Made by a program: the position numbers and the translations under genes
NCBI GenBank assembly: GCA_014323835.1
Contig: JACONH010000011.1
Location: 1-53,360 of the forward strand
Length of the DNA stretch: 53,360 bases
Direction: 5' to 3'
From: Alphaproteobacteria bacterium GM202ARS2
GTDB taxonomy: Bacteria > Pseudomonadota > Alphaproteobacteria > GM7ARS4
Shown: in pieces, positions 16,914-25,059 of the stretch
Numbering within the stretch: position 1 is the stretch's first letter
Layout: the number at the start of each line of letters is the position of its first letter
The notes under the pieces: generated by a model
The model's input: the letters and a program-made list of their open reading frames with translations, nothing else
What the model was told of the DNA's origin: nothing
Databases searched by the model: none

Positions 16914-19343
16914 ATGATGAATGACCTTCTTGCGCGCTTCAAGCATATGCTGGTAAGCCCTGCTATCCTATCGCCCGCCTATTGGCGCGGCTTGTTTACG
17001 ACTCGTGAGGGTGTCGTGCAGCTTTTTGCTACGGCGACCCTCTTTTTGAGTGCCTTTTTGCTGTTTGCCGTCCAACCCATGATTGGACGCATGACATTGC
17101 CCCTGTTGGGCGGTGCACCCGCCGTATGGATAACTGCCGTCTTGTTCTTCCAAATTGCTCTGGCGGTCGCCTACATTTACGTCGATGTGTTGACTCGCTA
17201 TCTGTCGTTCATCCCGCAAATTGCCGTCCATGCCATCTTAATGGTGCTGGCGGTGTTCTTTCTGCCTATCAGCCTCAGCGGTATCGATACCAGTGATGCG
17301 AGCTACGCACCCGTCTGGTTTCTGGCGAGTCTCTACGTGATAACGATTGGTCTGCCGTTTTTGATGAATGCTGCCAGCGCGCCTTTGTTGCAAAAATGGT
17401 TCAGCACGACCGCACACCCTCATGCCCATGACCCCTATTTTCTTTATGCTGCCAGCAATGCGGGGAGCTTGTTGGCTCTTATTTTGTACGTGTTACTCAT
17501 CGAGCCTGAACTCGGCTTACAGCAACAAAGCCAGTGGTGGATGAATGGCTTTATCGTCCTCACCCTCATGGTTGTTGCCTTTGCCGTCCTCACCCGCCAG
17601 AGTGCCTCAGTAGGCGGGGCGAGCCAACAGGCAAAGGACACCCCACAAAAAGACAAGAGCGACACACCCCTTACATGGGAAAATCGCCTGTGGTGGTGCC
17701 TATATGCGTTTATTCCTTCTAGCTTGTTGCTGGGAAGCACGTTACATGTGACCACCGACATTACGGCAATACCGCTTCTGTGGGTTGTGCCCCTTATTCT
17801 TTACTTGTTGACGTTCATCATCTGCTTTGCCAAGAAGCCCATCTTAAGCGAGACGGTGATCCACCATCTCCATGCGGGCGTGATAACGGTGTATGCGTTG
17901 CTCGCTTTTGTAGGACAAACCCGCGCGAATGTGTTGTTCTCCTTCTTGCTGGTCATGGCGGTGCTGTTGACTTCAGCCCTCTTGTGTCACCAGAAGCTTG
18001 TGGCGGCTCGTCCGCACACCCGTCATCTCGGGCAGTTCTACGTGTGGCTGGCAGTCGGCGGCGCGCTCGGCGGTGTCTTCAACGTGCTGATTGCCCCTCT
18101 GCTGTTTGACTCGGTGGTCGAGTATCCCCTCATGATTATCGCTGCCTGCTTGTTACGCCCTCAACGGCTGTTTATCTGGCACAACAAAAGCGCGCCTAAC
18201 CAAGATGAATTGCTCTGGCGGGCAAAAATCTTCGACTACATCGTCCCGACAGCGTTCTTGTTACTGGCGTTCTGGCTCATCAGCTCAGAGACCCTGCTGA
18301 AAGGTCTGGTCAGCACCTTCGCCGACACGGTTTGGCTGAGTATTCTAGCAGTTGCTGTCTTCTCCTTCGTTATTCTGTTGAGTGCCCATCGCCCCATCCG
18401 CTTTACCTTGATTGTGGCGACATTCATCACCTCGCCGCTGATTTTTGATGCCTACAATCGCACTGTGCTTTACGAAGAGCGTAACTTCTTTGGCGTATAC
18501 CGCGTCATCGAGACACAGCGGTCGAAGACAACTGCCGTCCATACGCTGAAACACGGCACGACGGTGCATGGCTCGCAGTGGCGCGATCTGATACGGCGCA
18601 CCCAGCCCACCACCTACTATCACAAGAATAGCCCTGTGGGCGAAGTGTTCCGCTCGTTGCGTTTCCGCAACAAGCCCCTCAATGTTGCTGCCATCGGCTT
18701 AGGGGCAGGCACCGTCGCTTGCTACCGCCAAGGGGCTGATACATTCACCTTCTTCGAGCTCGACCCCTATGTTGCCGAGATTGCCCGCGACTTGAATGCC
18801 TTTACGTATCTCGATGATTGCGCACCCAATGCTCGCATCGTTATTGGCGATGCCCGTATCAACATCAGCAAAGAAAAAAATAAGCAATACGACTTCCTCT
18901 TTGTCGATGCCTTCAGCTCGGACGCTATCCCCGTCCACCTCATGACCACCGAAGCCATAGACGAATACTTCAAAAAAATGAAAGATGACGGCATCATCAT
19001 GTTCCACACGTCCAATCGCTTTGTGGAACTGGCGCTGCCCCTCGCCACCTACGCATGGCAAAGACGCTACGTCTACAAAAAGAAAAAGTATAGCCCCAGC
19101 ATCGAAGACAGAAAACAATACCAAGCCCTCGGGGGCAGCTATATCATCATCGCCAAAACGATTCTGGCTCTCGATGATCGTCTTATCGATGCGCCGGGCT
19201 GGGAGAGAATCCAAGCCCCACCTTACGTGCGACCATGGACTGACGACTACGCCAATGTGCTGGGCGCGTTGCTGGTGCGCTACTTCTTGCAACGGGGCAT
19301 GATTGACGAGACCGCCTGGGTTCTCGAGCAGATGATCGACTAA
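16914..19343 (+). CDS. Fused membrane/spermidine-synthase-like protein (copy 2)
   Basis: An 809-residue paralogue of the preceding large gene with the same plan: about a dozen hydrophobic helices (FLSAFLLFAVQPMIGRMTLP; DPYFLYAASNAGSLLALILYV) and a C-terminal aminopropyltransferase-like Rossmann domain from about residue 580. Here the motifs are intact: VAAIGLGAGTVACY for the nucleotide loop, the acid FFELDPY, IVIGDARIN, and VDAFSSDAIPVHLMT. It may therefore bind decarboxylated SAM or a similar ligand, but an aminopropyltransferase reaction is not shown for this membrane-fused family. ATG 16914 has no strong ribosome site. Its stop overlaps metC tail to tail by 4 nt. Confidence 0.85.
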   Translation: MMNDLLARFKHMLVSPAILSPAYWRGLFTTREGVVQLFATATLFLSAFLLFAVQPMIGRMTLPLLGGAPAVWITAVLFFQIALAVAYIYVDVLTRYLSFIPQIAVHAILMVLAVFFLPISLSGIDTSDASYAPVWFLASLYVITIGLPFLMNAASAPLLQKWFSTTAHPHAHDPYFLYAASNAGSLLALILYVLLIEPELGLQQQSQWWMNGFIVLTLMVVAFAVLTRQSASVGGASQQAKDTPQKDKSDTPLTWENRLWWCLYAFIPSSLLLGSTLHVTTDITAIPLLWVVPLILYLLTFIICFAKKPILSETVIHHLHAGVITVYALLAFVGQTRANVLFSFLLVMAVLLTSALLCHQKLVAARPHTRHLGQFYVWLAVGGALGGVFNVLIAPLLFDSVVEYPLMIIAACLLRPQRLFIWHNKSAPNQDELLWRAKIFDYIVPTAFLLLAFWLISSETLLKGLVSTFADTVWLSILAVAVFSFVILLSAHRPIRFTLIVATFITSPLIFDAYNRTVLYEERNFFGVYRVIETQRSKTTAVHTLKHGTTVHGSQWRDLIRRTQPTTYYHKNSPVGEVFRSLRFRNKPLNVAAIGLGAGTVACYRQGADTFTFFELDPYVAEIARDLNAFTYLDDCAPNARIVIGDARINISKEKNKQYDFLFVDAFSSDAIPVHLMTTEAIDEYFKKMKDDGIIMFHTSNRFVELALPLATYAWQRRYVYKKKKYSPSIEDRKQYQALGGSYIIIAKTILALDDRLIDAPGWERIQAPPYVRPWTDDYANVLGALLVRYFLQRGMIDETAWVLEQMID

Positions 19344-20578
19344 GAAAAATAGCGCGCCAAACCTGCCGATAAATCCGCCCATAAATCGTCGCCGTCCTCC
19401 AAGCCCGCATGCACACGGATAATTTGCCCATCCTTCAGGGCGGGCACCGCTTCAAAACGTTGCGGTAACGAGTCCGGGTGTAAGCTCACCGGTAAAATAA
19501 GGCTTTCATAGCCCCCCCAGCTGTAACCCAAGCCAAAAAGCTGGAAGTTATCCATCATGGCAGCAAGATGTGTCTTATCCCGCTGCGGTAGCACAAACGA
19601 GAACAGACCGCTCGAGCCGCGGAAGTCGCGTTGCCAAAAAGCATGCCCCGGACATTCTTCGAAGGCAGGGTGCAAGACGACGTGCACGTTCTTGTTGTCC
19701 CGCAAACGCGACGCCAACAAAAGGGCGTTCTCTTGGTGTTTCGGCATCCGCAACGGCAACGTGCGTAATCCCCTCTGCCCCAAGTAACAGGCATCGGGCC
19801 CCGGCGCGTTGCCAAAGGCTACAACACAGGACTTAATCGTGCGAAAACGCGCCTCCTCACAGACAATCACGCCCAACATCGCATCCGCATGGCCCGTAAT
19901 ATACTTGGTGGCTGCCTCAATGGTGATATCAACACCATGCTCAAACGGGTTATAGTAAAAAACATTCGCCCACGTATTATCAATCACAGAAATAATATTA
20001 CGCTGGCGCGCCCACGCCGCCAAAGATGAAACATCCTGAACATCAAAGGTCAGCGAACTAGGCGACTCCATGAACAGCATCTTCACCGATTGCGTATCAG
20101 CATAATCCGCCATGTCTGCCACATCTATGGTTGGCGGATAAAACACCGTGCGGATACCCAGACGCTTAAGATACGTGGTGCAATACCGCCTTGTCGGTTC
20201 ATAGACACCATCCGATATCAACAACGTATCGCCCGCCTGCAGATACGTGTGAAAGACACACACAATCGCCGCTAAACCCGAACACGTAGCAACGGCTCGT
20301 TTGTCGGCACCATACAAGCTGGCGGTGCCCTCCTCGAGAGCAAAAATCGTTGGCGTGCCCATACGCCCATAAAACGTCTTGCCAAACGGGTTGTCCCTTG
20401 CATCAAGCAACGTCTGAAGGTCATCGAATAACACCGTCGAGCCATGATAAATCGGCGGATTCACCAAACCATTATACTTTTGTGGGTGTCTGCCACCCAC
20501 AACCGCTTTTGTACCCCACCCCCCCTCGCCCTCCTGCCCCCCCTTGTTCTGCTTCGGTGCGGGTTTTTTGTTTGTCAT
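19340..20578 (-). CDS. metC: Cystathionine beta-lyase
   Basis: A PLP-dependent trans-sulfuration enzyme, about 412 residues, expected to cleave cystathionine to homocysteine, pyruvate and ammonia. Motifs: YGRMGTPT, CSGLAAIVCVFHTYLQAGD, ESPSSLTFDVQDV, DNTWA, and the Schiff-base lysine K225 in EAATKYITGHADAMLG. YNPFEHGVD just before it is typical of the MetC group. I chose ATG 20578, which overlaps the sseA stop as ATGA and has GAGGG 5 nt upstream; the frame extends upstream without conserved sequence. The N-terminus has a Lys/Gly-rich extension of about 25 residues. First in gene order to receive sulfur from the sseA/cysK products, it closes the operon. Confidence 0.9.
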   Translation of the reverse strand: MTNKKPAPKQNKGGQEGEGGWGTKAVVGGRHPQKYNGLVNPPIYHGSTVLFDDLQTLLDARDNPFGKTFYGRMGTPTIFALEEGTASLYGADKRAVATCSGLAAIVCVFHTYLQAGDTLLISDGVYEPTRRYCTTYLKRLGIRTVFYPPTIDVADMADYADTQSVKMLFMESPSSLTFDVQDVSSLAAWARQRNIISVIDNTWANVFYYNPFEHGVDITIEAATKYITGHADAMLGVIVCEEARFRTIKSCVVAFGNAPGPDACYLGQRGLRTLPLRMPKHQENALLLASRLRDNKNVHVVLHPAFEECPGHAFWQRDFRGSSGLFSFVLPQRDKTHLAAMMDNFQLFGLGYSWGGYESLILPVSLHPDSLPQRFEAVPALKDGQIIRVHAGLEDGDDLWADLSAGLARYFS

Positions 20579-21441
20579 GGTGTCCCTCGCTCTGTCCCCC
20601 ACTCTGTTCCCCACTCTGTCCACGAGCCATCGTAGACTCGCACCTGCTGGTTACCCAACTGGTGCAAAGCAAAAGCCAAAACACAAGCCGTAATGCCAGA
20701 GCCACAACTGGTAACCGCCGGCTTGTCCACATCAACGCCCCGTGAAGCGAAGAGCTGCCGCAGCGACTCGTTGGTTAACAGGTGTCCCTTATCGTCACAG
20801 ACGGACGCATACGGGACATTGCGACTCGATGGGATATGCCCGCTCGCCAAGCCCGCTCGTGGCTCTTGTTCTCGCCCGTCAAAACGTCCCTCGCTACGAG
20901 CATCGATAATCTGCGGCGCGCCCGCACGGCTGGCAGCACGCACGTCTTCGAGACTCGCACAATAACGCGCCCGTTGGTCGCTCACGCTAGCAACAAAAGC
21001 ACCTTGTTTACGTGACGCAAACGTTGTGTTTCCCTCGCCCTTTTCCACTTTTCCGCCTTTTTCCAGCCACGCATTGAAACCGCCATCCAACACCGCGACC
21101 TTGTCATAGCCAAAACAGCGTAACACCCACCACGCCCGCGGCGCGCTCATCAAAGACGGGTGACGGTCATAAACAACAATTTGGTCGTCCTGCTCAATGC
21201 CCACGTCCACAGCCCACAAACGAAAATCCTCCACAGACGGCAACATGTGCGGAAGTGTGCTCGTCCGCTCGGCAACCTTATCGATATCGAAAAAGACAGC
21301 ACCAGCGATATGACTCGTGGCGTAATGCTCGTAGCCCTGACTACGTTCCCTGTTATCGCCCATGAACCAGCTGGCTTCGAAAACCCGCGCATCGGGCAGA
21401 CTCATAAGGGTCTCGGACGTTATCAATGACGGCGCGTTCAT
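20575..21441 (-). CDS. sseA: 3-mercaptopyruvate/thiosulfate sulfurtransferase
   Basis: A two-domain rhodanese of 288 residues. The N-terminal domain (about 1-130) is structural, and the C-terminal domain carries the catalytic Cys246 in SCGSGITA; CGSG[VI]TA is the mercaptopyruvate sulfurtransferase loop, distinct from the CRxGxR loop of rhodanese proper. The reaction passes sulfur from 3-mercaptopyruvate to a thiol or cyanide acceptor. After the conserved DGSWTEWG the protein ends in WGTEWGTERGTP, made by 12-bp tandem repeats at 20589-20624. ATG 21441 overlaps the cysK stop (ATGA); a TTG at 21456 is less likely. The context is cysteine and homocysteine metabolism. Confidence 0.9.
   Translation of the reverse strand: MNAPSLITSETLMSLPDARVFEASWFMGDNRERSQGYEHYATSHIAGAVFFDIDKVAERTSTLPHMLPSVEDFRLWAVDVGIEQDDQIVVYDRHPSLMSAPRAWWVLRCFGYDKVAVLDGGFNAWLEKGGKVEKGEGNTTFASRKQGAFVASVSDQRARYCASLEDVRAASRAGAPQIIDARSEGRFDGREQEPRAGLASGHIPSSRNVPYASVCDDKGHLLTNESLRQLFASRGVDVDKPAVTSCGSGITACVLAFALHQLGNQQVRVYDGSWTEWGTEWGTERGTP
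20589..20624 (-). repeat. Three 12-bp tandem repeats in the sseA 3' end
   Basis: Units GCTCTGTCCCCC, ACTCTGTTCCCC and ACTCTGTCCACG on the plus strand follow one another without gaps. They encode the repeated TEWG/TERG tail of the sulfurtransferase. In-frame slippage here would lengthen or shorten the tail by four residues. Confidence 0.75.
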
Positions 21442-22445
21442 GGTGTCTCGAGCCAAGACGGAACGGGGAGGTTCTTTTCCCGCAAAAAGTCCACATTAAA
21501 CAGCTTCGATTGATAGCGGTTACCGCTATCGCACAGGATGGTGACGATTCGTTTTCCTTTGCCTAGTCTTTTGCCGAGTTGCACGGCGGCGGCGACATTA
21601 ACACCACTGGAGCCACCGAGAATCAAGCCTTCTTTTTCTGCCAAGTCATAAACCATATTGAGAGCTTGCGTGTCGTCCACCTGCACGGCTTCATCGATGG
21701 GGGCGTCTTGTAGGTTTTTGGTGATGCGTCCTTGCCCGATGCCCTCGGTGATAGACGAGCCTGTTGCACACAGGCACCCTTGCGTATAGTGGGCATACAA
21801 GGCAGAGCCCATCGGGTCAGCAAGAGCAATGCGCACCGACGGGTTCTTTTTCTTCAAGCCCATGCCAACGCCCGCCAACGTGCCACCGGTGCCTACCGAA
21901 CAAATAAAAGCATCGACACGTCCCGAGGTCTGCGTCCAGATTTCTTCTGCCGTGGTCTCAAGGTGCATCTGGCGATTGGCACAGTTATCGAATTGATTTG
22001 CCCACAGCACTGGCACATCGCTGGTCTTGCGTATCGTGTCCGCAAGAGTCTCGGAGTAGCGCACGTAGTTCTTGGGATTGCGGTAGGGCACCGCCTCCAC
22101 AAGATGAAGGCGTGCGCCGCACAGACGCAGAAAGTCTTTTTTTTCTTCGCTCTGAGTCTTGGGCATGACAATTTCGGTGCGGTAGCCGCGGGCGCGCCCC
22201 ACCAACGCCAAGCCAATACCCGTATTACCCGCCGTGCCTTCGACAATGATGCCGTCTTTGCCCGCGGTCAAGACTCCCTGACGCTCGGCATCACGGACAA
22301 GGCCCCACGCCGCCCTATCCTTAACAGAGCCCCCCGGGTTCATGAACTCTGCCTTGCCAAAAATGTCACAGCCACACAGCGCCGACGGGACACGCAAATA
22401 AATCAAAGGCGTGTTGCCTATCGCACCAATAAAACCATCTTGCAT
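21438..22445 (-). CDS. cysK: Cysteine synthase A (O-acetylserine sulfhydrylase)
   Basis: Makes cysteine from O-acetylserine and sulfide using PLP. It is 335 residues. The Schiff-base lysine is K42 in NPGGSVKDR, the substrate loop is EGTAGNTGIGLALVG, and the phosphate-binding loop is GTGGTLAGVG; PLP nitrogen contact is expected from CDSGNRY near the C-terminus. It opens the cysK-sseA-metC operon, in which each junction is a 4-nt ATGA overlap. The ribosome site before ATG 22445 is weak. Cystathionine beta-synthase would be an alternative because the folds are shared, but there is no CBS domain. Confidence 0.9.
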   Translation of the reverse strand: MQDGFIGAIGNTPLIYLRVPSALCGCDIFGKAEFMNPGGSVKDRAAWGLVRDAERQGVLTAGKDGIIVEGTAGNTGIGLALVGRARGYRTEIVMPKTQSEEKKDFLRLCGARLHLVEAVPYRNPKNYVRYSETLADTIRKTSDVPVLWANQFDNCANRQMHLETTAEEIWTQTSGRVDAFICSVGTGGTLAGVGMGLKKKNPSVRIALADPMGSALYAHYTQGCLCATGSSITEGIGQGRITKNLQDAPIDEAVQVDDTQALNMVYDLAEKEGLILGGSSGVNVAAAVQLGKRLGKGKRIVTILCDSGNRYQSKLFNVDFLREKNLPVPSWLETP

Positions 22446-22488
22446 AATCTGTCAGAGGTGACTCGCACCCGTCCCTACTCCGACAGAA

Positions 22489-23352
22489 TCAGGACGCGCC
22501 TTGCTGTTCACGGCGAATCTCATAGATGATTTGCTTCATATCCTCGAGGCTAATCGCTCCAGAGATGAGGTTGTTGCCGAAAATAAACGTTGGCGTCGAG
22601 CGCACACCCAAGCGTCCACTGAGCGCAAGAGAAACCGCTATCGATGCGTTAATCTCAGGATTTTGCGCGTCCTTCTTCAACGTCTCAATATTGGCACCAA
22701 GGGCTTCTGCCCGAGCGAGTGCTTCTTTTTCGCCCACTCGTCCCTTGAAGCCATACAAGCCATTCACCATCGGCTCATAGATACCCTGCTTGTCCGCCGC
22801 CAACGCCAGACGCGCCGCCGCCCACGAAGCATTACCCAAAATCGGCAACTCACGATAAATAAAGTGAATGTTGCCGTCCTCCTCAACCAGACTCACAACA
22901 TTCGGATGCGCAATACGGCAGTAACCACAATTGTAATCGGCAAACTCGACAATCACAATGTCGCCATTGGGATTGCCCATGCTCAAACCACCTAAAACCA
23001 AAAGCCCCTGCTCGTGCATCGCTTTAACCATCTGCTCCTTCTGGTCGGGCATCAACAAACGAGGGTCAACACCCTGTAAGTCAGGCAGAATAGCCTTGAT
23101 TTTGTCCGTCGCATCGAGCAATTCCGTCACTGATGCCTTCGTTGGCGTTTGCCCGCCTGTTTTTGCGCGTTGTCTTTGCTTTTGGGCTCGTTCCACCGCA
23201 TCATCGACAGAGTGCTCCTTATCGATTCCCATCATCTGACGGAGTTGGTCAACGGAATCCGCCGCCCGCCCGTGCGCCGTGACAAAAAAAGCGCCACTCA
23301 AAAATGTAAAAAGTGATAAACCAACAGCAAACTTACGTATGTTACCCGACAT
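22489..23352 (-). CDS. Periplasmic DsbA-family thiol oxidoreductase
   Basis: A 287-residue exported thioredoxin-fold protein. A signal peptide (residues about 5-30, ending AHGRAA) is followed by a charged helical region (about 35-115) and the thioredoxin domain starting GNPNGDIVIVEFADYNCGYC. The active site is C142-G-Y-C145 and the cis-Pro loop is RSTPTFIF. Such proteins oxidise or isomerise disulfides in exported proteins; the CGYC pair and the N-terminal helical part resemble the BdbD/ScsC/DsbG-like group of Alphaproteobacteria. ATG 23352 has GAGGA 7 nt upstream; the frame starting at 23382 is less likely. It is divergent from argJ, with 67 nt between. Confidence 0.88.
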   Translation of the reverse strand: MSGNIRKFAVGLSLFTFLSGAFFVTAHGRAADSVDQLRQMMGIDKEHSVDDAVERAQKQRQRAKTGGQTPTKASVTELLDATDKIKAILPDLQGVDPRLLMPDQKEQMVKAMHEQGLLVLGGLSMGNPNGDIVIVEFADYNCGYCRIAHPNVVSLVEEDGNIHFIYRELPILGNASWAAARLALAADKQGIYEPMVNGLYGFKGRVGEKEALARAEALGANIETLKKDAQNPEINASIAVSLALSGRLGVRSTPTFIFGNNLISGAISLEDMKQIIYEIRREQQGAS

Positions 23353-23419
23353 TGTCTCATCCTCTGGAAAACCCCCTCCCACTCAACCCATAACATAAGC
23401 ACGTACGAACAGCAATACC

Positions 23420-24655
23420 ATGAAAAAAAAACCTGCCCTGCCCCCATCGCCTTTTGCCCCCCGCACCTTTCCAACCATACCCCCCATCGATGTGGGCGTG
23501 TCTGCCCTATCCGCTGGCTTAAAGAAAAGCGGCGCCCTCGATCTTACCCTGTTTACCTTACCGCCAACCACACAGATTGCTGCGGTCATGACGACATCCG
23601 ATTGTCCCTCCGCTGCGGTGCAATGGTGTCAAAGCATTCTACCGACTCCGCCTCGGGCTATCCTCATCAACGCCGGCAACGCCAACGCCTTCACCTTCGA
23701 AAAAGGCAAACACGCCATCAAAGCCATCACACAAGCCCTCGCCAATAAACTGGCAATCGAGCCCTCATCCATCTACATGGCATCAACAGGAGTCATCGGC
23801 GTGCCCCTTGCCGAACAACACATCATCGACTCCCTCGATGCTCTGTGTCACCAAGCCACCCACCAAGACTCCCCGCACCCCTGGGCAGACGCCGCCCACG
23901 CCATCATGACAACTGATACCTACGCCAAAGGTGCTACCGCCACCTACAGCCTAGACGGACAAAGCGGCACCATCGTCGGCATCGCCAAAGGCTCAGGCAT
24001 GATCGCACCCAACATGGCAACCATGCTGGCTTTTATCTTCACCGATGCCGCCCTACCCCAAGACCAGCTGCAACGTCTGCTCAAGACCCACACCGAAACC
24101 ACCTTCAACGCCATCACCGTCGATAGCGATACCTCCACATCCGATACGGTGATGCTCTGTGCCCTTGGCCATAAACCCCTCACCAACAAGTCGCACATCG
24201 ATGCCTTCTCGCAAGCCCTACGCAACGTCATGCACGACCTCGCCATGCAGATTGTCAAAGATGGCGAAGGCGCGCAAAAATTCATCACCGTGCGCGTAAC
24301 CGGCGCCCAAACCCAAACCCAAGCAAAAAATGTCGCCCTCAGTATCGCCGAATCGCCCCTCGTTAAAACCGCCATCGCCGGCGAAGACGCCAACTGGGGA
24401 CGAATCATCATGGCTATCGGCAAAGCACGACAAGGTATCCAACAAGAAAAAATCTCTATTACAATCAACAATCACCCCATCAGCAAACAAGGACGCTTTG
24501 TCGGTGAACCCCATGAACACGCCATAGAAAAAACCATGCGCGAGCCAGCCATCACCATCGATATCGACCTCGATATAGGCAACGCCCAATTCACCGCGTG
24601 GACGTGCGACTTCACCCACGGCTATATCTCTATCAACGCCGATTATCGCTCGTAA
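23420..24655 (+). CDS. argJ: Bifunctional glutamate N-acetyltransferase / amino-acid acetyltransferase
   Basis: Arginine biosynthesis enzyme that moves the acetyl group of N-acetylornithine to glutamate. It is 411 residues. The self-cleavage and catalytic site is KGSGMIAPNMA-T201-ML, with the alpha/beta cut expected before Thr201. NAGNANAFT (84-92), ASTGVIGVPL and the C-terminal GEDANWGRI are further signatures. The N-terminal region (PIDVGVSALSAGLKKSGALDL) is a little divergent from the usual form. It is followed 2 nt later by mutT. In other Alphaproteobacteria argJ-mutT neighbours are common. Confidence 0.94.
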   Translation: MKKKPALPPSPFAPRTFPTIPPIDVGVSALSAGLKKSGALDLTLFTLPPTTQIAAVMTTSDCPSAAVQWCQSILPTPPRAILINAGNANAFTFEKGKHAIKAITQALANKLAIEPSSIYMASTGVIGVPLAEQHIIDSLDALCHQATHQDSPHPWADAAHAIMTTDTYAKGATATYSLDGQSGTIVGIAKGSGMIAPNMATMLAFIFTDAALPQDQLQRLLKTHTETTFNAITVDSDTSTSDTVMLCALGHKPLTNKSHIDAFSQALRNVMHDLAMQIVKDGEGAQKFITVRVTGAQTQTQAKNVALSIAESPLVKTAIAGEDANWGRIIMAIGKARQGIQQEKISITINNHPISKQGRFVGEPHEHAIEKTMREPAITIDIDLDIGNAQFTAWTCDFTHGYISINADYRS

Positions 24656-24657
24656 CC

Positions 24658-25059
24658 ATGCTCACAGTCGCCACCTGTGCCCTGATACGCCAACACCACG
24701 TTCTGCTCGGCAAACGCCCACAAGGCACGTTCATGGCAGGTGTCTGGGAATTCCCCGGCGGTAAAGCCGAACACAACGAAACACCCTCACAAACCCTACG
24801 CCGAGAACTACACGAAGAACTCAATCTACGCCTCGACAGCACAAACATTCATGTGCTGGCTTTCACGTCACACTATGATAAAAAACACAAACCGTATATT
24901 ATCATCCTATACGTGTGCCGCGACTGGCAGGGCCAGCCCCAAGCCCAACACCACGACACTTTACGCTGGGTCGCAATAAACGATATAATAGACTACCCCA
25001 TGCCCCCCGCCAACACCACGTTGCTACCAACCTTAACCACCTTCATGGCACAAACATGA
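24658..25059 (+). CDS. mutT: MutT-like Nudix hydrolase (8-oxo-dGTP diphosphatase type)
   Basis: A 133-residue Nudix hydrolase expected to clear 8-oxo-dGTP from the nucleotide pool. The Nudix box GKAEHNE-N7-RELHEELNL matches Gx5Ex7REUxEExxU exactly. FMAGVWEFPGGK and LRWVAINDI are the usual flanking MutT motifs. ATG 24658 comes 2 nt after the argJ stop, and the gene ends in an ATGA overlap with the ABC exporter, so it is translated from the argJ message. No thiamine-phosphate synthase domain is fused, unlike some relatives. Confidence 0.9.
   Translation: MLTVATCALIRQHHVLLGKRPQGTFMAGVWEFPGGKAEHNETPSQTLRRELHEELNLRLDSTNIHVLAFTSHYDKKHKPYIIILYVCRDWQGQPQAQHHDTLRWVAINDIIDYPMPPANTTLLPTLTTFMAQT

Noticed and set aside
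18699..19382. 227-codon minus-strand frame opposite the end of copy 2
   Set aside because: It covers the conserved spermidine-synthase-like domain in antisense and overlaps metC.
24915..25055. Upstream extension of the ABC exporter frame
   Set aside because: It lies inside mutT in another frame; the ATG at 25056 forms the ATGA overlap and starts the conserved protein.
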